A stretch of 64,000 nucleotides of DNA from an uncultured Gammaproteobacteria bacterium. GTDB taxonomy: Bacteria; Pseudomonadota; Gammaproteobacteria; PS1; Pseudothioglobaceae. Every line of letters starts with the position of its first letter. Positions within the stretch are counted from its first letter, which is position 1. Below the pieces are notes generated by a model. The model saw only the letters and a list, made by a program, of their open reading frames with translations, was not told the origin of the DNA and did not search any database. The DNA lies in NCBI GenBank assembly GCA_902512305.1, contig CABXIU010000001.1, positions 62,001 to 126,000 on the forward strand, written 5' to 3'. Both the position numbers and the translations under genes were made by a program. Below, in pieces: positions 34,993-43,807 of the stretch.

Positions 34993-35544
34993 ATGAATGA
35001 AAACTCAATTAAGCCTAGCGATATTCTTGACTATTGGTTCTCTGAAAAAAGTAAACAATTCTGGTTTGCTTCAACTCCAAAAATAGACAATGAAATTAAG
35101 TCCAAATATGAAAGCATTTGGGAGCAAGCAGCCTCTGGAAATTTGAGTTCTTGGGGGGATACAGTTGATGGGTCAGTTGCACTTATCATCATACTTGATC
35201 AGTTTCCGCTCAATATGTATAGGGCTCAAGCAAAAAGCTTCCAAACCGAAAGTATGGCAATTGAAGTTGCCTTAAAAGCTATTAACAATGGGTTTGATGA
35301 GGAGATGAGTAATGAAAAACTGTTATTCCTCTTTATGCCTTTAATGCATAGTGAAAATTTAGATCACCAAAACTTGCAAGTGTATTTGTTTGAAAAATAC
35401 AACTTTAACTTAGAGTTTTCAAAGCATCATAGGGACATTGTTAAAAAATTTGGTCGTTTCCCTCATAGAAATGAAATTCTAGGACGTATGAGCACTATGA
35501 AAGAGTTAGATTATCTTTTATCTGATGACGCATTTAAAGGTTAA
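34993..35544 (+). CDS. DUF924 family protein
   Basis: A 183-residue helical protein of the DUF924 family, related in fold to tetratricopeptide-like proteins and without a firm function. Family marks are ILDYWFSEKSKQFWF, IIILDQFPLNMYRAQAKSF, LFLFMPLMHSENL and HRDIVKKFGRFPHRNEILGR. It follows the xsc terminator by 16 bases and probably has its own weak promoter or read-through. It converges on glcB with a six-base gap. I see no reason to link it to taurine. Confidence 0.9.
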   Translation: MNENSIKPSDILDYWFSEKSKQFWFASTPKIDNEIKSKYESIWEQAASGNLSSWGDTVDGSVALIIILDQFPLNMYRAQAKSFQTESMAIEVALKAINNGFDEEMSNEKLLFLFMPLMHSENLDHQNLQVYLFEKYNFNLEFSKHHRDIVKKFGRFPHRNEILGRMSTMKELDYLLSDDAFKG

Positions 35545-35550
35545 TTGAGA

Positions 35551-37695
35551 TTAAGTATTTGCTTCTAGGAATTTGCGTCTATATTTAATTAAAATATCTT
35601 CGGTATATCCATTTGCTTGCTCAGTTCCTTCAAGAACTAATGCAAGTGAGGCTTTGAAGGCAAAACTATGATAATTTGAGGCCATTGGAAGATAATGAGG
35701 ATCATGTTTGTTTTGCTCATCTACGACAAGAGCCATATCTTCAAATGCCTTATTTACCTGTTCTTTAGAACATATTTTGTGATGCAGCCAGTTTGCCATA
35801 TGCTGCGAAGAAATTCTTAATGTAGCTCTATCTTCCATAAGTCCAACGTGGTTAATATCCTGAACTTTTGAGCAACCAATTCCTTGGTTAATCCATTTAA
35901 CGACATAACCCAAAATACTTTGTGCATTGTTATTTATTTCTTTAATAATCTTTTCTTCAGATAACTGATCAGCTAGCTTTAAAAATGGGATTACAAATAA
36001 ATCATCCTGATTAGGTTTTTTATGTTTTGATAGAATTTCTTGTTGCTGTCTCAATACATTAAAACGATGATAATGCGTTGCATGAAGAGTTGCTGCAGTA
36101 GGAGATGGAACCCATGAACAACTTGCACCAGCCTCTAAATGAACCATCTTATTATCTAACATCTCTCTCATCTGATCAGGCTGTGCCCACATTCCTTTTC
36201 CAATTTGAGCTTTCTTGTATAGGCCGCATTCAAGTCCAACGCTAACATTGCTTTCTTCATATGCAGAAAACCAAGCTTCCTCTTTAATTAGATTTTTACA
36301 GCGCATTGCACCAGCCATCATAGAGGTGTGGATTTCGTCACCAGTTCTATCAAGGAACCCTGTGTTAATAAATATTATGCGATTTCTTGCCTCATAAATA
36401 CAAGCCTTGAGGTTTAGAGTAGTTCTTCTCTCTTCATCCATAACACCAATTTTTAGGGTATTTTTTCTGATTGATAAGGCTTTTTCAACTGCTGCAAATA
36501 AATCCATAGTAAATCTGACTTCGTCTGGGCCATGTAGTTTAGGTTTAACGATATACACACTCCCTTTTTTAGAATTTATTTTAAGTTTCAAGTCATGGAG
36601 TGCAATGAGTGACGTGACCATTGCATCTAGAATTCCCTCAGGTGTTGATGAATCATCAAGATTTCGGACCATTCTAGTTCTCATATGAATGCCAACATTT
36701 CGAACAAGAGTTAAGCTAGTTCCGGGTAGTATTAATTTCTCACCATTAGTATCTGTGAACTCTTTATCATTATTTAACGATCTAGTTAATGTTTCACCAT
36801 TTTTAGTAAAAGTTGCATCTAAGTCTCTCTTCATAAGGCCTAGATAATTGCGATATGCATGAATTTTTTCTTCATCAGTCACAGTAGATGCGGAATCCTC
36901 AAAGTCAACAATAGTGGTAACAGCAGACTCAAGTATCACATCAAAAATTCCACTCTTGTGAAAGCTCCTTTCTTGATCTCCAACAATTTCAATATGGAGG
37001 TTATTATTTTGAAGTAGTACATTTCCAGCGTCACTTAGACCTATAAATTGCTCAGGGTTGACTAGGGTGGCTACTTCACCATCATTTAAATTAAAAATCA
37101 ACGCTCCTTTGTATCTTGATTTTGAAGCAATCTGTCTGTAAGAGGCACCTTTTAGTGGGGCAACCTCATCTAGGAAATCACAAGCCAATTCAGCTGTTCT
37201 ATTAACTCGTTGAAGGTTGTGAGCAAATGAAGTTCTCATACTGCCCTTATTTGGAATTACATTTGTTCCATAAAGAGAATCAAATAGACTTCCCCATCTC
37301 GCATTTACTGCATTGAGTACAAATCGTTCATTAGTTATTGGAACAACCAATTGTGGCCCAGCAATTTGAGAAATTTCATCATCTACCTCTTCGACTCCTA
37401 TGCTAAATTCACCCGGATCAGGAGCTATATAGCCAATATCTTTAAGGAATTTTTTGTAATTTTTCGGATCAATTCGCTTATTTTCAAGGTGCCAATTATC
37501 AATTTTTGATTGTAATTCCTCCCTTTTATCTAAAAGATTTTTGTTTTTTTCTTGATGCTTACTCACAATTGTTGAGAGTGATTGAAAAAAATCTTTTGCA
37601 GAGATATCTAGTCCATTACAAACTTCTTTGTCAATAAAGTCAAAGAATACATTGTCTACCTTAATTTCATTAATTATTTGATGATCAGTACCCAT
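35551..37695 (-). CDS. glcB: Malate synthase G
   Basis: Condenses glyoxylate with acetyl-CoA to malate, the second glyoxylate-bypass step. It is 714 residues, the monomeric G-type size rather than the about 530 of AceB. Motifs include LVRNVGIHMRTRM with the catalytic Arg, NARWGSLFDSLYGTN near residue 130, and SCSWVPSPTAATLHATHYH close to the catalytic Asp/Cys region. It is last in aceA-aceK-rraA-like-glcB, and its ATG overlaps the preceding stop by one base (TAATG). G-type synthase in an aceK operon differs from the E. coli aceBAK arrangement. Confidence 0.96.
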   Translation of the reverse strand: MGTDHQIINEIKVDNVFFDFIDKEVCNGLDISAKDFFQSLSTIVSKHQEKNKNLLDKREELQSKIDNWHLENKRIDPKNYKKFLKDIGYIAPDPGEFSIGVEEVDDEISQIAGPQLVVPITNERFVLNAVNARWGSLFDSLYGTNVIPNKGSMRTSFAHNLQRVNRTAELACDFLDEVAPLKGASYRQIASKSRYKGALIFNLNDGEVATLVNPEQFIGLSDAGNVLLQNNNLHIEIVGDQERSFHKSGIFDVILESAVTTIVDFEDSASTVTDEEKIHAYRNYLGLMKRDLDATFTKNGETLTRSLNNDKEFTDTNGEKLILPGTSLTLVRNVGIHMRTRMVRNLDDSSTPEGILDAMVTSLIALHDLKLKINSKKGSVYIVKPKLHGPDEVRFTMDLFAAVEKALSIRKNTLKIGVMDEERRTTLNLKACIYEARNRIIFINTGFLDRTGDEIHTSMMAGAMRCKNLIKEEAWFSAYEESNVSVGLECGLYKKAQIGKGMWAQPDQMREMLDNKMVHLEAGASCSWVPSPTAATLHATHYHRFNVLRQQQEILSKHKKPNQDDLFVIPFLKLADQLSEEKIIKEINNNAQSILGYVVKWINQGIGCSKVQDINHVGLMEDRATLRISSQHMANWLHHKICSKEQVNKAFEDMALVVDEQNKHDPHYLPMASNYHSFAFKASLALVLEGTEQANGYTEDILIKYRRKFLEANT

Positions 37696-38174
37696 TAGTT
37701 CGCCTTTTTTTCTAATACAATTACACCATCTTCGTCAGCATAAAGATAGCAGTCTGGGATAAATTCTACATTTGAAAAGGAGATATTAATGTTCGTTTTG
37801 CCAGCTCCATTTTTTATGCTTTTTCTGGGACATGTTCCAAGTGCTCGAATACCAATAGGCATAGAATTGATTTCAGCTGAATCTCTTATTAAGCCATTGA
37901 TAATGATTCCTTCCCATCTATTTTTGATAGCATCAGAAGCTCTCTTGTCTCCTAGCATTGCACAGTTTAAAGAAGCTCCAGCATCAACAACTAAGACGCA
38001 TCCTTCTCCATTCTTCTTTAAGGTCTGTTCTACAAGGGAATTGTCTTCATAACATTCGATAGTAACAATACGCCCTGAAAATGCAATTTTTTTACCAAAG
38101 GTTTTAAAAATTGGCTTTAAATACTGGACATTTGGATGCATCTCATCAGAAATGTCACAAGTTGACTTGATCAT
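37695..38174 (-). CDS. RraA-like protein with aldolase-type D-X20-R-D motif
   Basis: A 159-residue RraA-fold protein. Relatives are either the RNase E inhibitor RraA or aldolases that cleave 4-hydroxy-4-methyl-2-oxoglutarate and decarboxylate oxaloacetate. Here GDKRASDAIK through NGLIRD gives exactly D-X20-R-D, the motif of catalytic members; E. coli RraA has Arg-Gln at its end. CVLVVDAGASLNCAMLGD and YLYADEDGVIVL are otherwise typical. It overlaps aceK by four bases and glcB by one, so it is tightly coupled to both. I favour an enzyme acting on an oxo-acid in this pathway; the substrate is an inference. Confidence 0.85.
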   Translation of the reverse strand: MIKSTCDISDEMHPNVQYLKPIFKTFGKKIAFSGRIVTIECYEDNSLVEQTLKKNGEGCVLVVDAGASLNCAMLGDKRASDAIKNRWEGIIINGLIRDSAEINSMPIGIRALGTCPRKSIKNGAGKTNINISFSNVEFIPDCYLYADEDGVIVLEKKAN

Positions 38175-39967
38175 GATTTTTCCTTATAAATTCTGCACAT
38201 GCGTGTTTCTGAACCATAGGGGTAATAATCCATAACCCCATTTTCTCTTATTTTTTCTTGAACAGATACCCAGTAATCTGCATCAAGAAGTTTTTTATAT
38301 TTTTTATTAAATACTTCCTTCATGTATGGATTGGGTAGCATAAAGTATCTAAATTCTTCAGGAAAAACATCATTTTGACCAACGTAATACCATGGCTCGG
38401 ATGCCATCTCTTGTTCATAAGTTTTTGCCTTTGGAATTTTTTTAAAGACTGGATTACTCATTAGAGTAATTTCATCATAGTCATAAAAAACAACCCTGTT
38501 CTGACGAGTGACACCAAAGTTTTTTGTGAGCATATCTCCAGGAAAAATATTGGCGTTGATTAGTTCATCAATAGCTTTTCCATAATCATTGATAATATGT
38601 TTTTGTTGCTTTTTATTAGCTGTCTCCAGGTACATATTAAGCGGAGTCATTTTATTTTCTATATACATATGCTTAATAATTAGCAAATCACCCTCAATTT
38701 CAATATTTGAACTTGCTTTATTTTTAAGTTCTTTAAGTAAAGTATCATCAATATCTTTTAGAGGAAATGCAACATTTGAAAACTCCCACGTATCAGCTAG
38801 TCTACCAATTCTGACATGGTTTTTAACAAAATAATACCTATCCTTAACCATTTCTTTTGTTCCCATTTTTGGAGGTGCGAATTTGTCATTAATCACTTTA
38901 AATACATATGGATACATAGGAAAAGTGAAAACTGACATAACCATACCCTTAATACCAGGAGCAATAATAAGTTTTTCACTTGTAGTTTTTGAGTATTTTA
39001 AAAAATGTCTATATAGCAATGTTTTGCCTTGTTTGTGAAGTCCAATCGCACTGTAAAGGACTGCCCTTGTTTTCCCTGGAAGTAAATCTTTCAAATACTC
39101 AACAATCGCAGAAGGGTAGTCAGTTGTTATAAAGAAATATGATCTGGAAAAACTAAACACAATTGATATAGCCCCAACATCAGTCAAAAGACTATCAGCA
39201 TAAAGCCCTTTTTCTTCATCGTTTAGAAGCGCAATAAGAACTGGAATATCTGGATGAAGTTGGGTAACAATTCTTCCGACAATATAGGCACACTTTCCTC
39301 TAATAAAAGGTGTGCTTATAAATTGAAGCTCGAAAACTTCAGAACTCAGTCTTGGCACCTGCTTCAATAGCTGTTCTTGAAGTCTTTCAATATCTTGATC
39401 AAAGTTTCCAAATTTACATTTAAACTGATAACTATTGAGAACAGATTTAAGTGTTTCATTGAGTTGTTCATTGTCTACAAAATAGCTATCAATAACTGGT
39501 TCATCCATATCAATATAATTTAATGAGACACACGGCCTGGTAAATATATATTGATTGTTATAAAAACTTCTCGAAAAGATTCTACAAAAAACCGAATTAT
39601 AAAAAGTTTCAGCAAGTTCAGGTTGTTTATGAGAAGTGATTAATTCTGTATAAACACTCTTTGTATTCTGCCAAAAATTTGAATTAAACTTTTCCATACT
39701 CTCAGACTCATGAAATTCAGCTTTTGCTCCATAGAGGGTCTGTTTTTTTAATTCTGAAGAGAGCTTTTTACAAAAATCACTAACCTGGGTGTCGTAGAAA
39801 TTTAGTCTTAATTTTGAGTTCTTCTCAATTTTTTCCCATTCTCTTTCTTCAAAACATCTTTTTGCTTCAATAGATGAACTCTTAATATTTTGATAGTGTC
39901 TCTCAAAACCTGCCAAAATCTTTTTGGCAATGGATAAAGAGATTTTTTGAGATAAATTGCTAGCCAT
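38171..39967 (-). CDS. aceK: Isocitrate dehydrogenase kinase/phosphatase
   Basis: Bifunctional enzyme that phosphorylates and dephosphorylates isocitrate dehydrogenase and so diverts isocitrate to the glyoxylate bypass. The 598 residues match AceK in length. The kinase ATP loop is in APGIKGMVMSVFTFPMYPYVFKVIND, spread over 26 residues, with the catalytic block TKNFGVTRQNRVVFYDYDE near residue 480. The start follows aceA by 62 bases that contain a strong hairpin. It overlaps the rraA-like gene by ATGA. Its presence is typical of Gammaproteobacteria and some Betaproteobacteria. Confidence 0.95.
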   Translation of the reverse strand: MASNLSQKISLSIAKKILAGFERHYQNIKSSSIEAKRCFEEREWEKIEKNSKLRLNFYDTQVSDFCKKLSSELKKQTLYGAKAEFHESESMEKFNSNFWQNTKSVYTELITSHKQPELAETFYNSVFCRIFSRSFYNNQYIFTRPCVSLNYIDMDEPVIDSYFVDNEQLNETLKSVLNSYQFKCKFGNFDQDIERLQEQLLKQVPRLSSEVFELQFISTPFIRGKCAYIVGRIVTQLHPDIPVLIALLNDEEKGLYADSLLTDVGAISIVFSFSRSYFFITTDYPSAIVEYLKDLLPGKTRAVLYSAIGLHKQGKTLLYRHFLKYSKTTSEKLIIAPGIKGMVMSVFTFPMYPYVFKVINDKFAPPKMGTKEMVKDRYYFVKNHVRIGRLADTWEFSNVAFPLKDIDDTLLKELKNKASSNIEIEGDLLIIKHMYIENKMTPLNMYLETANKKQQKHIINDYGKAIDELINANIFPGDMLTKNFGVTRQNRVVFYDYDEITLMSNPVFKKIPKAKTYEQEMASEPWYYVGQNDVFPEEFRYFMLPNPYMKEVFNKKYKKLLDADYWVSVQEKIRENGVMDYYPYGSETRMCRIYKEKS

Positions 39968-39981
39968 AGGAATTAATTATA

Positions 39982-40013
39982 TTAGGAAGCTACAATGATT
40001 TGGAGCTTCCTAA
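39982..40013 (-). repeat. Inverted repeat (RNA hairpin) between aceA and aceK
   Basis: TTAGGAAGCT at 39982-39991 pairs perfectly with AGCTTCCTAA at 40004-40013 over a 12-base loop. No T-run follows in the direction of transcription, so it is not a classic terminator. A hairpin here could protect the aceA 3' end and lower aceK expression. Confidence 0.7.
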
Positions 40014-40029
40014 GTTTACATATTTTAGG

Positions 40030-41340
40030 CTAACTAAATTGTTCTTCTTCGGTTGAACCTTTCAGGGCTGTTACGGATGATTGACCGCCTTGAATAACGG
40101 TTGTAACGTCGTCAAAATAACCAGCGCCAACTTCTTGTTGATGTGATGCAAAAGTGTACCCTTTTTTAGCAGCATTAAACTCAGGCTCTTGAACTTTCTC
40201 AACATAGTGCCTCATTCCCTCACCTTTTGCATAATCATATGCAAGATCAAACATGTTGTACCACATATTATGAATTCCAGCCAAAGTGATGAATTGATAT
40301 TTATAGCCCATTTCTGAAATTTTTTCTTGAAAAGAAGCGATTTGACTATCATTAAGGTTCTTCTTCCAATTAAATGATGGAGAACAGTTATAGGCTAGTA
40401 ACTGACCTGGATTTTTAGCGAGTACAGCTTCTGCGAATTCTCGGGCAAATCCTAGGTCTGGTTTGCCAGTTTCACACCAAACTAAATCTGCATATGGTGC
40501 GTAAGCAACACCCCTTGAAATCGATTGTTCTAGCCCATTTTTGACAACATAAAATCCTTCAGCAGTTCTTTCTCCAGTTATAAATGATGCATCATGGGGG
40601 TCAACATCAGAAGTCAGTAGATTAGCAGCTTCTGCGTCAGTTCTAGCTAATAAAAGAGTTGGTACGCCCATGACATCTGAAGCAAGGCGTGCTGAGATTA
40701 ATTTTTGAACAGCTTCTTGAGTAGGAACTAAAACTTTTCCACCCATATGACCACATTTTTTTACTGCTGCAAGTTGATCTTCAAAGTGAGCACCTGCAGC
40801 ACCGTTAGTTATCATATTTTTCATTAATTCAAATGAATTTAGTACACCTCCAAAACCAGCTTCAGCATCCGCAACAATAGGGAGAAAAAAGTCAATATAT
40901 TTATCATCACTAGGGTCTACACCTTGAGACCATTGAATTTCATCAGCTCGTTTAAAAGTGTTATTAATCCTTCTAACCATTGTAGGTACGGAGTCATAAG
41001 CATAAAGTGACTGGTCTGGATACATTGTTTCAGAAGTATTTCCATCCGCAGCAACTTGCCATCCAGAGAGATAAATTGCTTCAATACCAGCTTTAGCTTG
41101 TTGCATTGCTTGACCTGCAGTAATTGCTCCCATACAGTTAACATAACCTTTTTTTGAAGAGCCGTTAACGAGATCCCAAAGCTTTTCAGCACCCCTTCTT
41201 GCATAAGTGCATTCAGGCTGAACTGAGCCACGAAGCCTGACCACATCTTCAGCAGAATATGGTCTTTTTACGTTGCTCCATCTTGGATTTTCCTTCCAGT
41301 CTTTTTCTAATGCTTTGATTTGTTCTTTTCTGTTCACCAT
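40030..41340 (-). CDS. aceA: Isocitrate lyase
   Basis: Cleaves isocitrate to glyoxylate and succinate, the entry to the glyoxylate bypass. The 436 residues contain the signature [13 protein letters not shown] with the catalytic Cys, [13 protein letters not shown] for Mg binding and [23 protein letters not shown] lies six bases before the ATG. It is first in the aceA-aceK-rraA-like-glcB operon and divergent from an IclR-family gene. That is similar to aceBAK control by IclR in E. coli, so this regulator may act on it. Confidence 0.97.
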   Translation of the reverse strand: MVNRKEQIKALEKDWKENPRWSNVKRPYSAEDVVRLRGSVQPECTYARRGAEKLWDLVNGSSKKGYVNCMGAITAGQAMQQAKAGIEAIYLSGWQVAADGNTSETMYPDQSLYAYDSVPTMVRRINNTFKRADEIQWSQGVDPSDDKYIDFFLPIVADAEAGFGGVLNSFELMKNMITNGAAGAHFEDQLAAVKKCGHMGGKVLVPTQEAVQKLISARLASDVMGVPTLLLARTDAEAANLLTSDVDPHDASFITGERTAEGFYVVKNGLEQSISRGVAYAPYADLVWCETGKPDLGFAREFAEAVLAKNPGQLLAYNCSPSFNWKKNLNDSQIASFQEKISEMGYKYQFITLAGIHNMWYNMFDLAYDYAKGEGMRHYVEKVQEPEFNAAKKGYTFASHQQEVGAGYFDDVTTVIQGGQSSVTALKGSTEEEQFS

Positions 41341-41466
41341 ATTCTCCTTTTAATAAATGTTTTTTATCAAGTCAGTTTTTATCTCTAAATTATTGAAAAA
41401 AACTAATATTTACATATTTTTTTAATAATACCAATGTTAAATTTATCTAGATATATGATTTCACTA

Positions 41467-41494
41467 TATAATATAAATTTTTCATAATATGAAA
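41467..41494 (+). promoter_or_regulatory. Promoter and 15-bp palindrome at the iclR-like start
   Basis: A perfect TATAAT at 41467-41472 is followed by the palindrome TTTCAT-AAT-ATGAAA at 41480-41494, placed at the expected start of transcription. IclR-family operators are often palindromes of this size. It overlaps the first possible ATG at 41489. Confidence 0.45.
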
Positions 41495-42187
41495 TATATG
41501 AAGTCAAGATCCATTGATATGAAGTACAACGCAATTGAAAAGTGCTTACAGATACTGTCTATGTTTTCATTGGATAAGAATGAATTTTCAATAAAAGAGG
41601 TTTGTGATCAATTAAATTTTAATGTCTCAACAGCCTATCGCATTCTTTGTACACTGGAGGAGTATGGCTATGTCTCTCGACTTCAGAGCAAAAATTATGT
41701 TCTCGGAACTCAAGCCCTCTATTTGAGCGCAATTTATACTCAAAGTAACCATCTAGAGCAAATCCGTCCTATAGTTGATCGTATTCGTGATATTTCAGGA
41801 GAAACAGCCTCTTTTTTTGTAGAGGAAGACGATAAACGTATTTGTCTTTACAGAGCACACTCTCGAGATGAGATTCGACATAATATCGAACAAGGTTCTC
41901 GACTAGAGTTAAATCGAGGCGCCTCAGGTCGTATTATCTTGGCTTATGGAAAGCGCCAAAGTGACAAAAAAGGGTTTTACAAAGATATACGTGACCATGG
42001 CTATTATTTGTCAATCAATGAACACAATCCATCTCTATTTGCACTGGCAGTTCCAGTCTTATCAAATAGTGATAAATTTGTAGGAGCAATTGTGATCTCT
42101 GGTCCCATTACCCGCTTTCATGAAAAACAAAAAATAGTACTACTCAATCTTCTTCGCGATCAGCTTAATAACATTGAAATGCCTTAG
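41489..42187 (+). CDS. IclR-family transcriptional regulator
   Basis: A 232-residue regulator. It has an N-terminal winged helix (about 12-75: IEKCLQILSMFSL, FSIKEVCDQLNFNVSTAYRIL, YVSRLQSKNYVLG) and a C-terminal effector domain (about 90-230, with ETASFFVEEDDKRICLYRA and LNRGASGRIILAYG). Start codons at 41489, 41498 and 41519 are all in frame; the first lies inside the palindrome, so a later one may be used. It stands between the divergent aceA operon and betB, so it could control either. The family alone does not tell which. Confidence 0.88.
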   Translation: MKYMKSRSIDMKYNAIEKCLQILSMFSLDKNEFSIKEVCDQLNFNVSTAYRILCTLEEYGYVSRLQSKNYVLGTQALYLSAIYTQSNHLEQIRPIVDRIRDISGETASFFVEEDDKRICLYRAHSRDEIRHNIEQGSRLELNRGASGRIILAYGKRQSDKKGFYKDIRDHGYYLSINEHNPSLFALAVPVLSNSDKFVGAIVISGPITRFHEKQKIVLLNLLRDQLNNIEMP

Positions 42188-42342
42188 TTTTAAGAGATCA
42201 AGGGACTAAGTCTAAAAGGCCTATTTTCATCAAAGATTTATATTTTTTTCTGCTTAATTTTTTCAATATTTCTTACAGTTCATATGTATCATTAGTTTTT
42301 AGTTTAGATTACTTTGAAAACTCTTTCTGATTACTTAAAATT

Positions 42343-43797
42343 ATGAAAACTCATTCATATATTCATGGTGACTATCTAGCGTCTTCTTCTGGAGAGACGT
42401 TTAACTCGATAAATCCAGCAAATGGTGAAGTAATCGCCACTATCGATCAAGCAAATGAAGACGATGTTGAAAAGGCCATATTGTCTGCTGAAAAAGGATT
42501 TTCCATTTGGAGTCAGATGAGCGCTTTTGAAAGAGGAAGAATTCTTCTAAAAGCTGTTAATATTCTACGTGAAAGAAATGATGAGCTTGCTGAACTGGAG
42601 GTCTTGGATTGTGGAAAGCCACTTCAAGAAGCAAACTATGTTGATATTCATACTGGAGCTGATGTGATTGAATACTATGCGGGTTTAGCTCCAGCACTAC
42701 AAGGTTCACAGCAAGATCTTAATGCTGATACATTTTTTATTTCAAAAAGAGAGCCTTTGGGAGTTTGTGCGGGTATAGGTGCATGGAATTACCCTATACA
42801 GATTGCTTGTTGGAAGTCAGCAGCTTGCCTTGCAGCTGGTAATTCTATGGTTTTTAAACCCTCTGAAGAAACTCCATTAAGTGTTTTAAAGCTGGCTGAA
42901 ATCTATACTGAAGCAGGAATGCCACCGGGTGTATTTAATGTTGTTCAGGGTGACTATAGAGTTGGTCAATATCTAACAAGACATCCAAGAATTGCTAAAG
43001 TATCTTTTACCGGTGAGAGCGGTACTGGAAAGAAAGTGATGTCAGATGCTTCAGAATCTCTAAAAGAGATAACACTAGAGTTGGGAGGAAAATCCCCTTT
43101 AATTATATTTAATGATGCTAATCTTGATAATGCTGTTTCTGGAGCACTTTTAGCGAATTTTTATACTCAAGGGGAAATATGTACTAATGGAACAAGAGTT
43201 TTTGTGCAGTCTAAGATATACGACAAGTTTCTAGAAATGGTATGTGAGCGCAGCAAAAAAATTAAGATTGGAAATCCTTCGGATATAGAGACTCAAATGG
43301 GTGCGCTCATTAGCGAGCAACACCTTGAAAAGGTTATGAGTTATATTGATAAAGCAAAAAAATCAGGCTCTCGCCTTATGATTGGAGGTAATCGTTATAT
43401 GTCAGAGGATACAAAAAATGGTTTCTTTGTTGAACCAACTATTTTTGCTGATTGTAATGATAGAGATGCTCATGTTACGGATGAAATTTTTGGGCCTGTT
43501 ATGTCTGTACTGCGCTTTGAAGAAGAGTCTGAAGTCATTCATAGATCAAATGAAACAAGGTTTGGCTTGGCTGCTGGTGTTTTTACTCAAGATATTAGTC
43601 GGGCTCACAGGGTTATTAATCAACTTCAAGCAGGAATATGCTGGATTAATAGTTGGGGAGACTCGCCTGCAGAAATGCCTGTTGGTGGTTATAAAGAATC
43701 AGGCATTGGGCGTGAAAATGGTCCTGAAACTCTAAAAAGTTATACTCAAGTGAAAAGTGTATTTGTTCGATTAGATGATGTAGAGAGTCCGTATTAA
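42343..43797 (+). CDS. betB: Betaine aldehyde dehydrogenase
   Basis: Oxidises betaine aldehyde to glycine betaine with NAD(P). The 484 residues are a full ALDH. The N-terminal [20 protein letters not shown] is BetB-like. It contains [15 protein letters not shown], the catalytic Glu in [10 protein letters not shown] and catalytic Cys in [13 protein letters not shown]. The end has [16 protein letters not shown]. It is followed after ten bases by betA, so the two form the choline oxidation pair. A TTGAAA/TAAAAT pair lies so close to the ATG that it would give no leader, so the true promoter is unclear. Confidence 0.93.
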   Translation: MKTHSYIHGDYLASSSGETFNSINPANGEVIATIDQANEDDVEKAILSAEKGFSIWSQMSAFERGRILLKAVNILRERNDELAELEVLDCGKPLQEANYVDIHTGADVIEYYAGLAPALQGSQQDLNADTFFISKREPLGVCAGIGAWNYPIQIACWKSAACLAAGNSMVFKPSEETPLSVLKLAEIYTEAGMPPGVFNVVQGDYRVGQYLTRHPRIAKVSFTGESGTGKKVMSDASESLKEITLELGGKSPLIIFNDANLDNAVSGALLANFYTQGEICTNGTRVFVQSKIYDKFLEMVCERSKKIKIGNPSDIETQMGALISEQHLEKVMSYIDKAKKSGSRLMIGGNRYMSEDTKNGFFVEPTIFADCNDRDAHVTDEIFGPVMSVLRFEEESEVIHRSNETRFGLAAGVFTQDISRAHRVINQLQAGICWINSWGDSPAEMPVGGYKESGIGRENGPETLKSYTQVKSVFVRLDDVESPY

Positions 43798-43807
43798 TTA
43801 GTGAGAA

